Below are positions 1 to 6,453 of a stretch of DNA of 8,317 bases, in pieces. The position numbers and the translations under genes were made by a program. The DNA is from Oscillospiraceae bacterium (lineage in GTDB: Bacteria; Bacillota; Clostridia; Oscillospirales; Ruminococcaceae). The DNA is taken from positions 38,504-46,820 of the forward strand of contig DPBR01000097.1 in the NCBI GenBank assembly GCA_003516865.1. The letters run 5' to 3'. Position 1 is the first letter of the stretch. Each line of letters starts with the position of its first letter. Under the pieces are notes generated by a model. The model worked only from the letters and a program-made list of their open reading frames with translations, searched no databases and was not told the origin of the DNA.

Positions 1-21
1 GAAAATAATTATGCGGTGTAG
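1..21 (+). CDS. Possible C-terminal end of an upstream gene (partial)
   Basis: Reading from base 1 gives Glu-Asn-Asn-Tyr-Ala-Val and then TAG at 19-21. GyrB/ParE-type topoisomerase B subunits often end in a tail resembling FIE-x-N-A followed by a few residues, and parE commonly sits just before parC, so this could be the last codons of such a gene. Six residues are far too few to prove that, and all three + frames contain a stop between bases 6 and 40. The call is mainly a pointer that a + strand gene may end at the window edge. Confidence 0.2.
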   Translation, partial: ENNYAV

Positions 22-52
22 CCCTAAAATAGACTGATAACTCGCTTGCGGG

Positions 53-71
53 TGAAAAGATATTCTTTTCA
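53..71. repeat. Perfect AT-rich inverted repeat, 8-bp arms
   Basis: The arms TGAAAAGA (53-60) and TCTTTTCA (64-71) are exact reverse complements around the spacer TAT. No T-run follows, so it is not a typical intrinsic terminator. It lies in the non-coding stretch ahead of the topoisomerase gene and could be an operator-like site, an RNA hairpin, or chance. No recognised regulator binding site is assigned. Confidence 0.4.
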
Positions 72-80
72 GAAACCTAA

Positions 81-224
81 TGCGAAAAAGGGTGCAGCGT
101 CACGCTGCTTTTTGATAACGAGAACGGATTTGTGAAAGTTGCGGAGTACAGAAACGGACAGCTTCGCGCTGTGGGCGAATATCGTCCGGAATGACTGAAA
201 GAATTGATTGAGGTTGTGAAATAA
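81..224 (+). pseudogene. Short reading frame broken by TGA, possible gene remnant
   Basis: From the stop at 78-80 this frame runs to TGA at 192-194 and then on to TAA at 222-224. The stretch at about 108-191 reads like real protein (DNENGFVKVAEYRNGQ, then a charged tail ending RPE). After the TGA it continues LKELIEVVK. A Trp codon (TGG) in place of the TGA would give a natural helix, so it may be the tail of a decayed small gene. There is no ATG start and no family I recognise. TGA is not decoded as Trp here, since fhs ends properly at TGA and the other genes use TGG. The hairpin at 94-113 lies inside it. It may equally be non-coding leader. Confidence 0.2.
94..113 (+). terminator. Small intrinsic-terminator-like hairpin
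   Basis: The sequence GCAGCGTCACGCTGC (94-108) is a perfect inverted repeat; with a 3-nt loop it gives a 6-bp GC-rich stem. It is followed at once by TTTTT (109-113). An A-run (85-89) lies upstream, so a weak terminator on the opposite strand is also conceivable. It would end transcription of whatever lies upstream, or act as an attenuator ahead of the topoisomerase gene. The stem is short, so termination may be partial. Confidence 0.45.
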
Positions 225-2438
225 TTGAAGAAGAAAACAGCAAAAAAAGCGCCGCAGAGCGTTTCTGCGTATATAGAAGGTTCGGGAAAGACCGTTGAAA
301 CGGACATAATCAGCACTCTTGAAGAAAACTATATGCCGTATGCGATGAGCGTAATCGTGTCGCGCGCGCTTCCCGAAATAGACGGCTTCAAGCCCTCTCA
401 CAGAAAGCTTTTGTACACGATGTACAAAATGGGCTTGCTTACGGGTGCGAGAACGAAATCCGCGAATATTGTCGGGCAGACTATGCGGCTCAACCCGCAC
501 GGCGACGCGGCGATTTACGAAACGATGGTACGTCTGGCGCGCGGAAACGAGGCTCTGCTCCACCCGTATGTTGACAGCAAGGGAAACTTCGGCAAAGCTT
601 ATTCGCGCGATATGGCTTACGCGGCTTCGCGATACACCGAAGCGAAGCTTGAGAGCATAAGCGGCGAACTTTTTGCGGAAATAGACAAGGACGCCGTTGA
701 TATGGCGCCGAATTACGATAACACAATGCTTGAACCCACGCTTTTTCCTGTGCGTTTTCCGTCTGTTCTCGTAAATTCAAACTTCGGTCTTGCCGTTTCA
801 ATGGCAAGCAATATCTGCTCGTTTAACCTCGAAGAAGTGTGCGAAACGGCGATTGCTCTGATAAAAAATCCCGAACACAACGCGCTTTCAACGATGAAAG
901 GACCGGATTTTGCGGGCGGGGGATATATCGTCTATGATGAAGCGGAGATGGAGAAAATCTACCGCACGGGGCTTGGAGCGGTCAAGGTTCGCGCGGTGTA
1001 CAGCTTTGATAAGGACGCGCGGTGCGTCGAGGTAACGCAAATTCCGCCGACAACGACTGTTGAAGCGATAATTGACAAGGTTGTCGAGCTTGTCAAGGAC
1101 GGAAAAATCCGCGAAATTTCAGACGTCCGCGATGAAACCGACCTTTCGGGACTGCGGCTTGCGTTTGATTTGAAAAAAGGCTGCGACCCGGACGCGCTGA
1201 TGAAGAAGCTGTTTCGGCTTACGCCGCTTCAGGAGAACTTCAACTGCAACTTCAACGTTCTTATCGCGGGAACGCCGAGAGTAATGGGTGTTTACGAGAT
1301 ACTGAACGAGTGGACGGATTTCCGCCGCGGCTGCGTTAAGCGCAGGATTTTCTTTGATTTGACCAAGAAAAAAGAGAAGCTTCACCTGCTTCTGGGACTG
1401 AAAAAAATCCTGCTTGACATCGACTATGCAATTCAGCTTATCCGAGAAACGGAGGAAGAAGCCGAGGTTGTTCCGAATCTTATGGTTGGGTTCGGGATTG
1501 ACGAACAGCAGGCTGAATATGTCGCGGAGATAAAGCTTCGTCACATAAACCGCGAGTATATACTCAAAAGAACCGAGGAAACCGAGGCTTTGGAGCGTGA
1601 TATAGCGGAAATGGAGGAAATTCTGAACAGCCCGAAGCGTATCGATAAAGTGATAATCGACGAGCTGCGGGAGGTTATCGAGAAGTATTCTCAGCCGCGC
1701 AAGACGATGTTCCTGTATGACGCGGACGTTTCGGAGGAAGCCGAGGAGGAGCAGCCGGAGGGTTATCCCGTGAACATTTTCTTCACGCGCGAGGGCTATT
1801 TCAAGCAGATTACGCCGAAATCCCTCAGAATGAGCGGCGAGCAGAAGCTCAAAGAAAACGATGAGATTATCTTCACGAAAGAGGTTTCGAGCAACGCGGA
1901 GCTGCTGTTTTTCACGAACAAATTCCAGTGCTACAAGTCGCGCTGCGCGGATTTCCCCGAAACAAAAGCGAGCGCTATGGGAGATTACGTTCCCGCGAAG
2001 CTTCAGATGGAGGAGGGCGAGTTTCCGATATTTATGGCGGCAACCGAGGATTATTCGGAAATGCTCGTGATATTTTTCAGGAACGGAAAATGCGCGAAAA
2101 TCCCGCTTTCGGGCTATGAAACCAAGACAAAGCGCAAGAAATTGCAGGCGGCTTATTCGGATTTGTCCGAGGTTGTCGCGATGTTTGTGATAAAGGAGGA
2201 CGGCGATTTCGTGCTGAAATCCACGGCGGGAAAGGTGATTATGTTCAACACCGCGCTTGTTCTCGCGAAAACAACGAGAAATACGCAGGGCGTTCAGGTA
2301 ATGAGGCTTACGAAAGCGGAGCTTGCGGCTGCTTTCCCGAAAGAAAACGCAAACGTTGAAAATCCCGAAGATTATCGCATAAAGACAATCCCGCAGGCGG
2401 GAATTTTGGCGGATATCGACCAGCTCACGCTTGAATAA
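225..2438 (+). CDS. parC: Type IIA DNA topoisomerase subunit A, ParC/GyrA-like (clostridial clade)
   Basis: This is the DNA breakage and rejoining subunit of a type IIA topoisomerase, which acts with a GyrB/ParE ATPase subunit to decatenate or relax DNA. The winged-helix core starts near residue 28 (ENYMPYAMSVIVSRALP). The catalytic tyrosine is Tyr137 in SRYTEAKL. The tower and coiled-coil region spans about 360-495 and a short C-terminal beta-pinwheel about 515-690. At 737 aa it is shorter than typical GyrA. I see no GyrA box (QRRGGKG), which favours a topoisomerase IV role over gyrase. The quinolone-region helix reads NPHGDAAIYE, with Ala95 at the usual Ser83 position and Glu99 at the acidic position. 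The start is TTG, the only usable start between the in-frame TAA (222-224) and the conserved core, with a weak GAGG at 210-213. The N-terminus is lysine-rich. The parC symbol is by similarity and the holoenzyme activity is inferred. Confidence 0.93.
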   Translation: MKKKTAKKAPQSVSAYIEGSGKTVETDIISTLEENYMPYAMSVIVSRALPEIDGFKPSHRKLLYTMYKMGLLTGARTKSANIVGQTMRLNPHGDAAIYETMVRLARGNEALLHPYVDSKGNFGKAYSRDMAYAASRYTEAKLESISGELFAEIDKDAVDMAPNYDNTMLEPTLFPVRFPSVLVNSNFGLAVSMASNICSFNLEEVCETAIALIKNPEHNALSTMKGPDFAGGGYIVYDEAEMEKIYRTGLGAVKVRAVYSFDKDARCVEVTQIPPTTTVEAIIDKVVELVKDGKIREISDVRDETDLSGLRLAFDLKKGCDPDALMKKLFRLTPLQENFNCNFNVLIAGTPRVMGVYEILNEWTDFRRGCVKRRIFFDLTKKKEKLHLLLGLKKILLDIDYAIQLIRETEEEAEVVPNLMVGFGIDEQQAEYVAEIKLRHINREYILKRTEETEALERDIAEMEEILNSPKRIDKVIIDELREVIEKYSQPRKTMFLYDADVSEEAEEEQPEGYPVNIFFTREGYFKQITPKSLRMSGEQKLKENDEIIFTKEVSSNAELLFFTNKFQCYKSRCADFPETKASAMGDYVPAKLQMEEGEFPIFMAATEDYSEMLVIFFRNGKCAKIPLSGYETKTKRKKLQAAYSDLSEVVAMFVIKEDGDFVLKSTAGKVIMFNTALVLAKTTRNTQGVQVMRLTKAELAAAFPKENANVENPEDYRIKTIPQAGILADIDQLTLE

Positions 2439-2450
2439 AACGGCTTTTTC

Positions 2451-2494
2451 AGGAGAATAACCCGCATATGTGGGATAAGAAAAAGGAGAATATT
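2451..2494 (+). promoter_or_regulatory. fhs leader with two ribosome binding sites around a small hairpin
   Basis: AGGAG (2451-2455) lies 12 nt before ATG 2468, and AAGGAG (2483-2488) lies 6 nt before ATG 2495; the two ATGs are in frame. The near-palindrome CCCGCATATGTGGG (2461-2474) can fold in RNA as a 5-bp stem with one G-U pair and an AUAU loop. It places the first ATG in its loop and 3' arm. Spacing and the usual N-terminus of the family favour the second ATG. Whether the hairpin regulates translation is inference. Confidence 0.5.
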
Positions 2495-4165
2495 ATGCTT
2501 ACGGACATTGAAATCGCTCAGGCAACCAAAATGCTGGAAATCAAGGAGATTGCGGCAAAGCTAGGCGTTTCCGAGGACGAAATCGAGCCTTACGGTCACT
2601 ACAAGGCGAAGCTTACGCAGAAGCTGATTGAACGCACGGCGAAAAATCCCGACGGAAAGCTCATTCTCGTAACCGCGATTAACCCGACACCCGCGGGAGA
2701 AGGCAAAACCACGACTTCTGTCGGTCTTTGCGAGGGTATGAACAAAATCGGCAAAAAAGCCTGTCTTGCGCTCAGAGAGCCGTCGCTCGGCCCTGTTTTC
2801 GGCGTTAAGGGCGGCGCTGCGGGCGGAGGATACTCGCAGGTTGTTCCTATGGAAGACATTAATCTGCATTTCACCGGCGATATGCACGCGATTACCGCCG
2901 CAAACAACCTCCTTTGCGCGATGCTCGACAATCACATTCAGCAGGGCAACGAGCTTAACATTGACGTTCACAGAATTTTGTTCAAGCGCTGCCTTGATAT
3001 GAATGACCGCGCGCTGAGAAACTGCGTTATCGGAATGGGAGGCAAGGTAAACGGCGTTCCGCGCGAGGACCACTTCCAGATAACCGTTGCAAGCGAGATT
3101 ATGGCGATACTCTGCCTTGCGGCTGACCTCGGCGACCTCAAAAAGCGCCTTGGCAATATTCTCGTGGCGTATACCTACGACAATAAGCCCGTTTTTGCGC
3201 GCGACCTGAAAGCTGTCGGCGCGATGACCGCGCTTTTAAAGGACGCGATTAATCCTAATCTTGTCCAGACGCTCGAAAACAACCCCGCGATAATCCACGG
3301 CGGCCCGTTCGCAAATATCGCGCATGGCTGCAACTCTGTCAGAGCGACAAAGCTTGCTCTCAAACTCGCGGATTACACGATAACCGAGGCGGGATTCGGC
3401 TCGGATTTGGGCGCGGAGAAGTTCTTTGATATAAAGTGCCGTTTTGCGGGGCTGAAGCCTGACTGCGTTGTTCTTGTCGCAACAATCAGAGCGCTCAAGT
3501 ATAACGGCGGCGTACCCAAAACCGAGCTTACAAAGGAGAATACCGAGGCTCTCAGAAAGGGCATAGTAAATCTCGGCGTTCATATCGAGAATATGCGGCT
3601 GTACGGCGTTCCCGTTGTTGTTGCAATCAACCACTTCTACACCGATACGGACGATGAAATCGCGATTGTCCGCGAATACTGCGGGCAAAAGGGCGCGAGG
3701 GTTGCGTTCTCGGACGGATTTTTGAAGGGCGGCGAGGGCGCTGTGGAGCTTGCGAACGCCGTTGTCGAGACAATCGAGAACGAAAATAGCGACTTCAAGC
3801 CGATTTACGATGAAAAGCTTCCGATTAAGGAAAAGCTTGATATTATCGCGAAGAATATCTACCGCGCGGACGGCGTTGTTTACACTGACGCTGCGGAAAA
3901 GGCAATCAAGGAGATTGAAAATCTTGGCTTTGACAGAGTGCCTGTCTGCGTTGCAAAAACGCAGTACTCGCTGTCGGACGACCCCGCGAAGCTCGGAAAA
4001 CCCGAAAATTTCCGCATAACGGTAAGCGACGTTCGGCTGAGCAGCGGCGCGGGATTTGTCGTTGTTTACACGGGAAATATTATGACGATGCCGGGACTTC
4101 CGAAAGTTCCCGCCGCGAACAACATTGACGTTGACGAAAACGGCGTAATAACGGGACTGTTCTGA
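2495..4165 (+). CDS. fhs: Formate-tetrahydrofolate ligase
   Basis: This cytosolic enzyme joins formate to tetrahydrofolate using ATP to make 10-formyl-THF, feeding purine synthesis and, in acetogens, the methyl branch of the Wood-Ljungdahl pathway. At 556 aa it matches the family length. Visible signatures are the P-loop TPAGEGKTTT (65-74), the REPSLGPVFGVKGGAAGGGY block (94-113), IIHGGPFANIAHGCNS (267-282) and ITEAGFGSDLGAEKFFDIKC (296-315). The start at 2495 gives MLTDIEIAQ, the usual family N-terminus, with AAGGAG 6 nt upstream; ATG 2468 would add nine residues (MWDKKKENI). It lies 56 nt after the topoisomerase gene with no terminator between them. Its stop shares one base with the tsaE start (TGATG), implying translational coupling. 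No gap or missing motif was seen. Presence of fhs alone does not show acetogenesis, because many fermenting Clostridia carry it. Confidence 0.97.
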   Translation: MLTDIEIAQATKMLEIKEIAAKLGVSEDEIEPYGHYKAKLTQKLIERTAKNPDGKLILVTAINPTPAGEGKTTTSVGLCEGMNKIGKKACLALREPSLGPVFGVKGGAAGGGYSQVVPMEDINLHFTGDMHAITAANNLLCAMLDNHIQQGNELNIDVHRILFKRCLDMNDRALRNCVIGMGGKVNGVPREDHFQITVASEIMAILCLAADLGDLKKRLGNILVAYTYDNKPVFARDLKAVGAMTALLKDAINPNLVQTLENNPAIIHGGPFANIAHGCNSVRATKLALKLADYTITEAGFGSDLGAEKFFDIKCRFAGLKPDCVVLVATIRALKYNGGVPKTELTKENTEALRKGIVNLGVHIENMRLYGVPVVVAINHFYTDTDDEIAIVREYCGQKGARVAFSDGFLKGGEGAVELANAVVETIENENSDFKPIYDEKLPIKEKLDIIAKNIYRADGVVYTDAAEKAIKEIENLGFDRVPVCVAKTQYSLSDDPAKLGKPENFRITVSDVRLSSGAGFVVVYTGNIMTMPGLPKVPAANNIDVDENGVITGLF

Positions 4166-4611
4166 TGAAAAGGGAAATCGTTTCGCACTGCGCCGCGGAT
4201 ACGGAAAAAGCGGCGTTTGAGTTTGGGAAAACGCTTAAAGCGGGCGACGCCGTGCTTTACGAGGGCGACCTCGGCGCGGGAAAGACAACGTTCACGAAGG
4301 GGCTTGCGAGAGCGCTTGGCGTGGACGATGTGGTGACAAGCCCGACATTCGCGCTGGTGAACGAATATAGCGGCAAAATTCCGCTGTTTCACTTCGATTT
4401 GTACAGAATAGAAACCTTTGACGACCTATATGCAATCGGGTTTTTCGACTACCTTGAAAGAGGGGGAATAATCGCCGCCGAGTGGAGCGAAAACATTCCC
4501 GCGCTTTTTGAGGAGCTTAACGACGGAAACCGCGCCGTTTATTCTGTGAGAATAGAGAAAACGGGCGATAACGACAGAAAAATCCTGATTTCAAGCGAGG
4601 AATACTTATGA
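4165..4611 (+). CDS. tsaE: tRNA t6A biosynthesis ATPase TsaE
   Basis: TsaE is the small P-loop ATPase of the bacterial TsaB-TsaD-TsaE machinery that attaches threonylcarbamoyl to A37 of ANN-decoding tRNAs. The 148-aa protein has Walker A GDLGAGKTT (34-42), the family motif SPTFALVNEY (59-68), the HFDLYR segment (76-81) with its conserved aspartate, and EWSEN (106-110). Its length is typical. The ATG overlaps the fhs stop by one base and no strong ribosome binding site is visible, so reinitiation after fhs is likely. Its own stop overlaps the tsaB start by four bases (ATGA), a common arrangement for this pair. I am confident of the family. Confidence 0.96.
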   Translation: MKREIVSHCAADTEKAAFEFGKTLKAGDAVLYEGDLGAGKTTFTKGLARALGVDDVVTSPTFALVNEYSGKIPLFHFDLYRIETFDDLYAIGFFDYLERGGIIAAEWSENIPALFEELNDGNRAVYSVRIEKTGDNDRKILISSEEYL

Positions 4612-5315
4612 TACTTGGAATAGACAGCTCCGCGATAACGGCGGGCTGCGCGCTGTACGACGGCGAAAAGATAATTGCGGAGGAGTTTCTGAACGTTGCT
4701 CACACCCACTCGCAGACGCTTCTGCCGATGATTGAAACAATGCTGAAAACGGCGGGGAAATCGCTCTCGGACGTTGACAGGATTGCTGTTACGACAGGTC
4801 CCGGCTCGTTTACAGGGCTTAGAATAGGCGTTTCGTGCGTTAAGGGAATGTGCTTCGGAGCTGAAATTCCGTGCGTCGGCGTATCTACTCCCGAAGCGAT
4901 TGCATACAATTTCGTTGGGATTGACGGGATAATCTGCGCTTGTATGGACGCGCGCCTGAAGCAGGTGTACAACGCTGTTTTCAAGTCCGAAAACGGCGTT
5001 ATAACGCGGCTTTGCGAGGATAGAGCGATTTCTCTCGCGGATTTGTCCGAGGAGCTTTCAAAGCGTGAGGGGAAGATAATTCTCGCGGGGGACGGAGCGG
5101 CTCTTGCGAACGAATTTACGGGAGAAAAGTACGTTCTCGCGCCGATTGCACTGCGTTTTCAGCGTGGAAGCGGAGTGTGTCTTGCCGCGGAAAACAAGCC
5201 CTGCTGCGACCCAGCGGCGCTCATGCCCGGATATCTGAGAATATCGCAGGCGGAGCGCGAAAGAGCGGAAAAACTGAATCATACGGGAGAAAATCCCGAT
5301 AAGAACGGAGGATAA
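4608..5315 (+). CDS. tsaB: tRNA t6A biosynthesis protein TsaB
   Basis: TsaB is the ASKHA-fold scaffold that pairs with TsaD to make t6A37 in tRNA; it lacks the metal-binding site of TsaD and is not itself the transferase. The 235-aa protein shows the N-terminal nucleotide-fold strand LGIDSSAITAGCAL (3-16), HSQTLLP (34-40), the hallmark TTGPGSFTGLRIG (62-74), MDARLKQVY (113-121) and a C-terminal PGYLRISQAERE (207-218). It starts inside the tsaE stop. In many Firmicutes rimI and tsaD follow, but here rpiB follows instead, so tsaD should lie elsewhere in the genome. The last residues (GG) are encoded by the GGAGG that serves rpiB as its ribosome binding site. Confidence 0.96.
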   Translation: MILGIDSSAITAGCALYDGEKIIAEEFLNVAHTHSQTLLPMIETMLKTAGKSLSDVDRIAVTTGPGSFTGLRIGVSCVKGMCFGAEIPCVGVSTPEAIAYNFVGIDGIICACMDARLKQVYNAVFKSENGVITRLCEDRAISLADLSEELSKREGKIILAGDGAALANEFTGEKYVLAPIALRFQRGSGVCLAAENKPCCDPAALMPGYLRISQAERERAEKLNHTGENPDKNGG

Positions 5316-5318
5316 AAT

Positions 5319-5753
5319 ATGATAGCGATAGGTTGTGACCACGGCGGATATGAACTGAAATGCGCAGTGATGAATTATCTTCTTAACAGGAAGATTGAGT
5401 ATGTCGACTGCGGGTGCGGCGGCGAGAGATGCGATTACCCCGATATCGCCGAAGCGGTATGCAAAAAGGTTACGGGCGGCGAGTGCGACCGCGCAATTCT
5501 TATTTGCGGCACGGGAATAGGAATGTCGATGTCCGCGAATAAGATTAAGGGTATCCGCGCGGCGGTTTGCTCGGACTATTATTCCGCGAAATACACGCGC
5601 CTTCACAACAACGCAAACGTGCTCTGCCTCGGAGGAAGGGTTCTCGGACAGGGGCTTGCGCTGGAGCTTGTCGAGGTGTTCCTTGACACGGAATTTGAGG
5701 GCGGAAGGCACACAGACCGCATAGAAAAAATGATGAAGCTGGAGGAAAAATAA
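5319..5753 (+). CDS. rpiB: Ribose-5-phosphate isomerase B
   Basis: RpiB interconverts ribulose-5-phosphate and ribose-5-phosphate in the non-oxidative pentose phosphate pathway, supplying ribose for PRPP and nucleotides. The 144-aa LacA/RpiB-family protein has the phosphate and substrate motif GCDHGG (5-10), YPD (40-42), the catalytic cysteine Cys63 in ICGTGIGMSMSANK (62-75), and the ring-opening histidine His96 in RLHNNANVL (94-102). GGAGG at 5307-5311, 7 nt before the ATG, is a strong ribosome binding site overlapping the end of tsaB. The gene is 3 nt after tsaB and 1 nt before upp. LacA/LacB galactose-6-phosphate isomerases share the fold, but the active-site residues and the neighbouring upp favour RpiB. 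Confidence 0.95.
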   Translation: MIAIGCDHGGYELKCAVMNYLLNRKIEYVDCGCGGERCDYPDIAEAVCKKVTGGECDRAILICGTGIGMSMSANKIKGIRAAVCSDYYSAKYTRLHNNANVLCLGGRVLGQGLALELVEVFLDTEFEGGRHTDRIEKMMKLEEK

Positions 5754-5754
5754 G

Positions 5755-6396
5755 ATGGAAAAGTTTGAGAATGTCGTTATCTGCGAGCACCCTCTCGTTC
5801 AGCACAAATTATCTCTCCTGAGAGATAAGCAGACGGGTTCAAAGGAATTTCGCGAGCTTGTAAACGAGATTTCTATGTTTATGTGCTATGAAGCGACGCG
5901 CGATTTGCCGCTCAAGGACGTTAAAATCCAGACGCCTCTTGCGCTTGCGGACGCGAAGATTATCAGCGGAAGAAAAGTCGCTTTCGTTCCGATAATGCGC
6001 GCGGGACTCGGAATGGTTGACGGAGCGCTTGCGCTTGTTCCTGCGGCTAAAGTCGGTCACGTCGGAATTTACCGCGACAAGCAGAACGGAAACACCGCGA
6101 CCGAATATTACTGCAAGCTTCCGTTCGATATTGCAAACCGCGAGGTTATCGTAATGGATTTGATGCTTGCAACGGGCGTTTCCGCGATAAAAACAGTTGA
6201 TATCGTGAAGAAAGCGGGCGCTGTTCACATCAAGTTTATGTGCCTGCTGACCTGTCCCGAGGGCATAAAGGCGCTTCACGATGCTCACCCCGACGTTGAA
6301 ATCGTAACGGGCGCTGTTGACGGCGGTCTGAACGAGGAGCTGTACATCGTTCCCGGAATAGGCGACGGCTCGGACAGACTTTTCGGAACAAAATAA
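5755..6396 (+). CDS. upp: Uracil phosphoribosyltransferase
   Basis: Upp makes UMP and pyrophosphate from uracil and PRPP in pyrimidine salvage. The 213-aa protein aligns by eye with the family along its length: EHPLVQHKLSLLRD near the start (11-24), PIMRAGLGMVDGAL (79-92), GHVGIYRD (101-108), the PRPP loop region (134-144), and the C-terminal uracil-binding stretch YIVPGIGDGSDRLFGTK (197-213). Odd points: the PRPP loop reads MDLMLATGVSA where most members have DPMLATGGS, so Leu136 replaces Pro and Val142 replaces Gly; the tail has GDGSDR for the usual GDAGDR. The frame is intact, so it is probably active. GGAGG at 5741-5745 inside the end of rpiB serves as its ribosome binding site, 9 nt before ATG. 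RpiB product feeds PRPP, its co-substrate, which fits the pairing. A terminator follows. Confidence 0.94.
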   Translation: MEKFENVVICEHPLVQHKLSLLRDKQTGSKEFRELVNEISMFMCYEATRDLPLKDVKIQTPLALADAKIISGRKVAFVPIMRAGLGMVDGALALVPAAKVGHVGIYRDKQNGNTATEYYCKLPFDIANREVIVMDLMLATGVSAIKTVDIVKKAGAVHIKFMCLLTCPEGIKALHDAHPDVEIVTGAVDGGLNEELYIVPGIGDGSDRLFGTK

Positions 6397-6417
6397 GCTA
6401 ATATATCAGAATAAAAG

Positions 6418-6444
6418 CAGCCGGTGAAAATCCGGCTGTTTTTT
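6418..6444 (+). terminator. Strong intrinsic terminator after upp
   Basis: The arms CAGCCGG (6418-6424) and CCGGCTG (6432-6438) form a perfect 7-bp GC-rich stem with a 7-nt loop, followed by six T (6439-6444) and preceded by AAAAG. It closes the run of genes ending in upp. It stands only 9 nt before the recQ start codon, so recQ transcripts must read through it or start close to it. Confidence 0.9.
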
Positions 6445-6453
6445 GAGGGAAAG
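6445..6453 (+). promoter_or_regulatory. recQ ribosome binding site next to the terminator
   Basis: GAGGG (6445-6449) followed by AAAG leads to ATG 6454. The site begins directly after the terminator T-run. It decides the recQ start at 6454; the earlier in-frame GTG at 6424 lies inside the terminator hairpin, has no ribosome binding site, and would add ten residues (MKIRLFFEGK) not expected of the family. Confidence 0.7.

Noticed and set aside
192..194. TGA read as tryptophan (alternative genetic code)
   Set aside because: fhs, tsaE and other genes end at the expected family length, two of them with TGA, and Trp is encoded by TGG throughout.
69..563. A 164-codon open frame on the - strand at the start of the window
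   Set aside because: Most of it is antisense to the conserved N-terminal core of the topoisomerase subunit; its composition is Arg/Phe/His-rich as expected of a shadow frame.
2158..2172. A 15-base exact repeat shared with 5038-5052 (CGGATTTGTCCGAGG)
   Set aside because: Both copies encode DLSE in frame with the same codon preference inside unrelated genes; coincidence is the simplest reading.
5058..5711. A 217-codon open frame on the - strand
   Set aside because: It lies antisense to tsaB and rpiB, both with clear family motifs, has no recognisable domain, and reflects the GC-rich codon pattern of the real genes.
6424..6453. Upstream GTG extension of recQ by ten residues
   Set aside because: It lies within the terminator hairpin and lacks a ribosome binding site, while ATG 6454 has one and gives the normal RecQ N-terminus.
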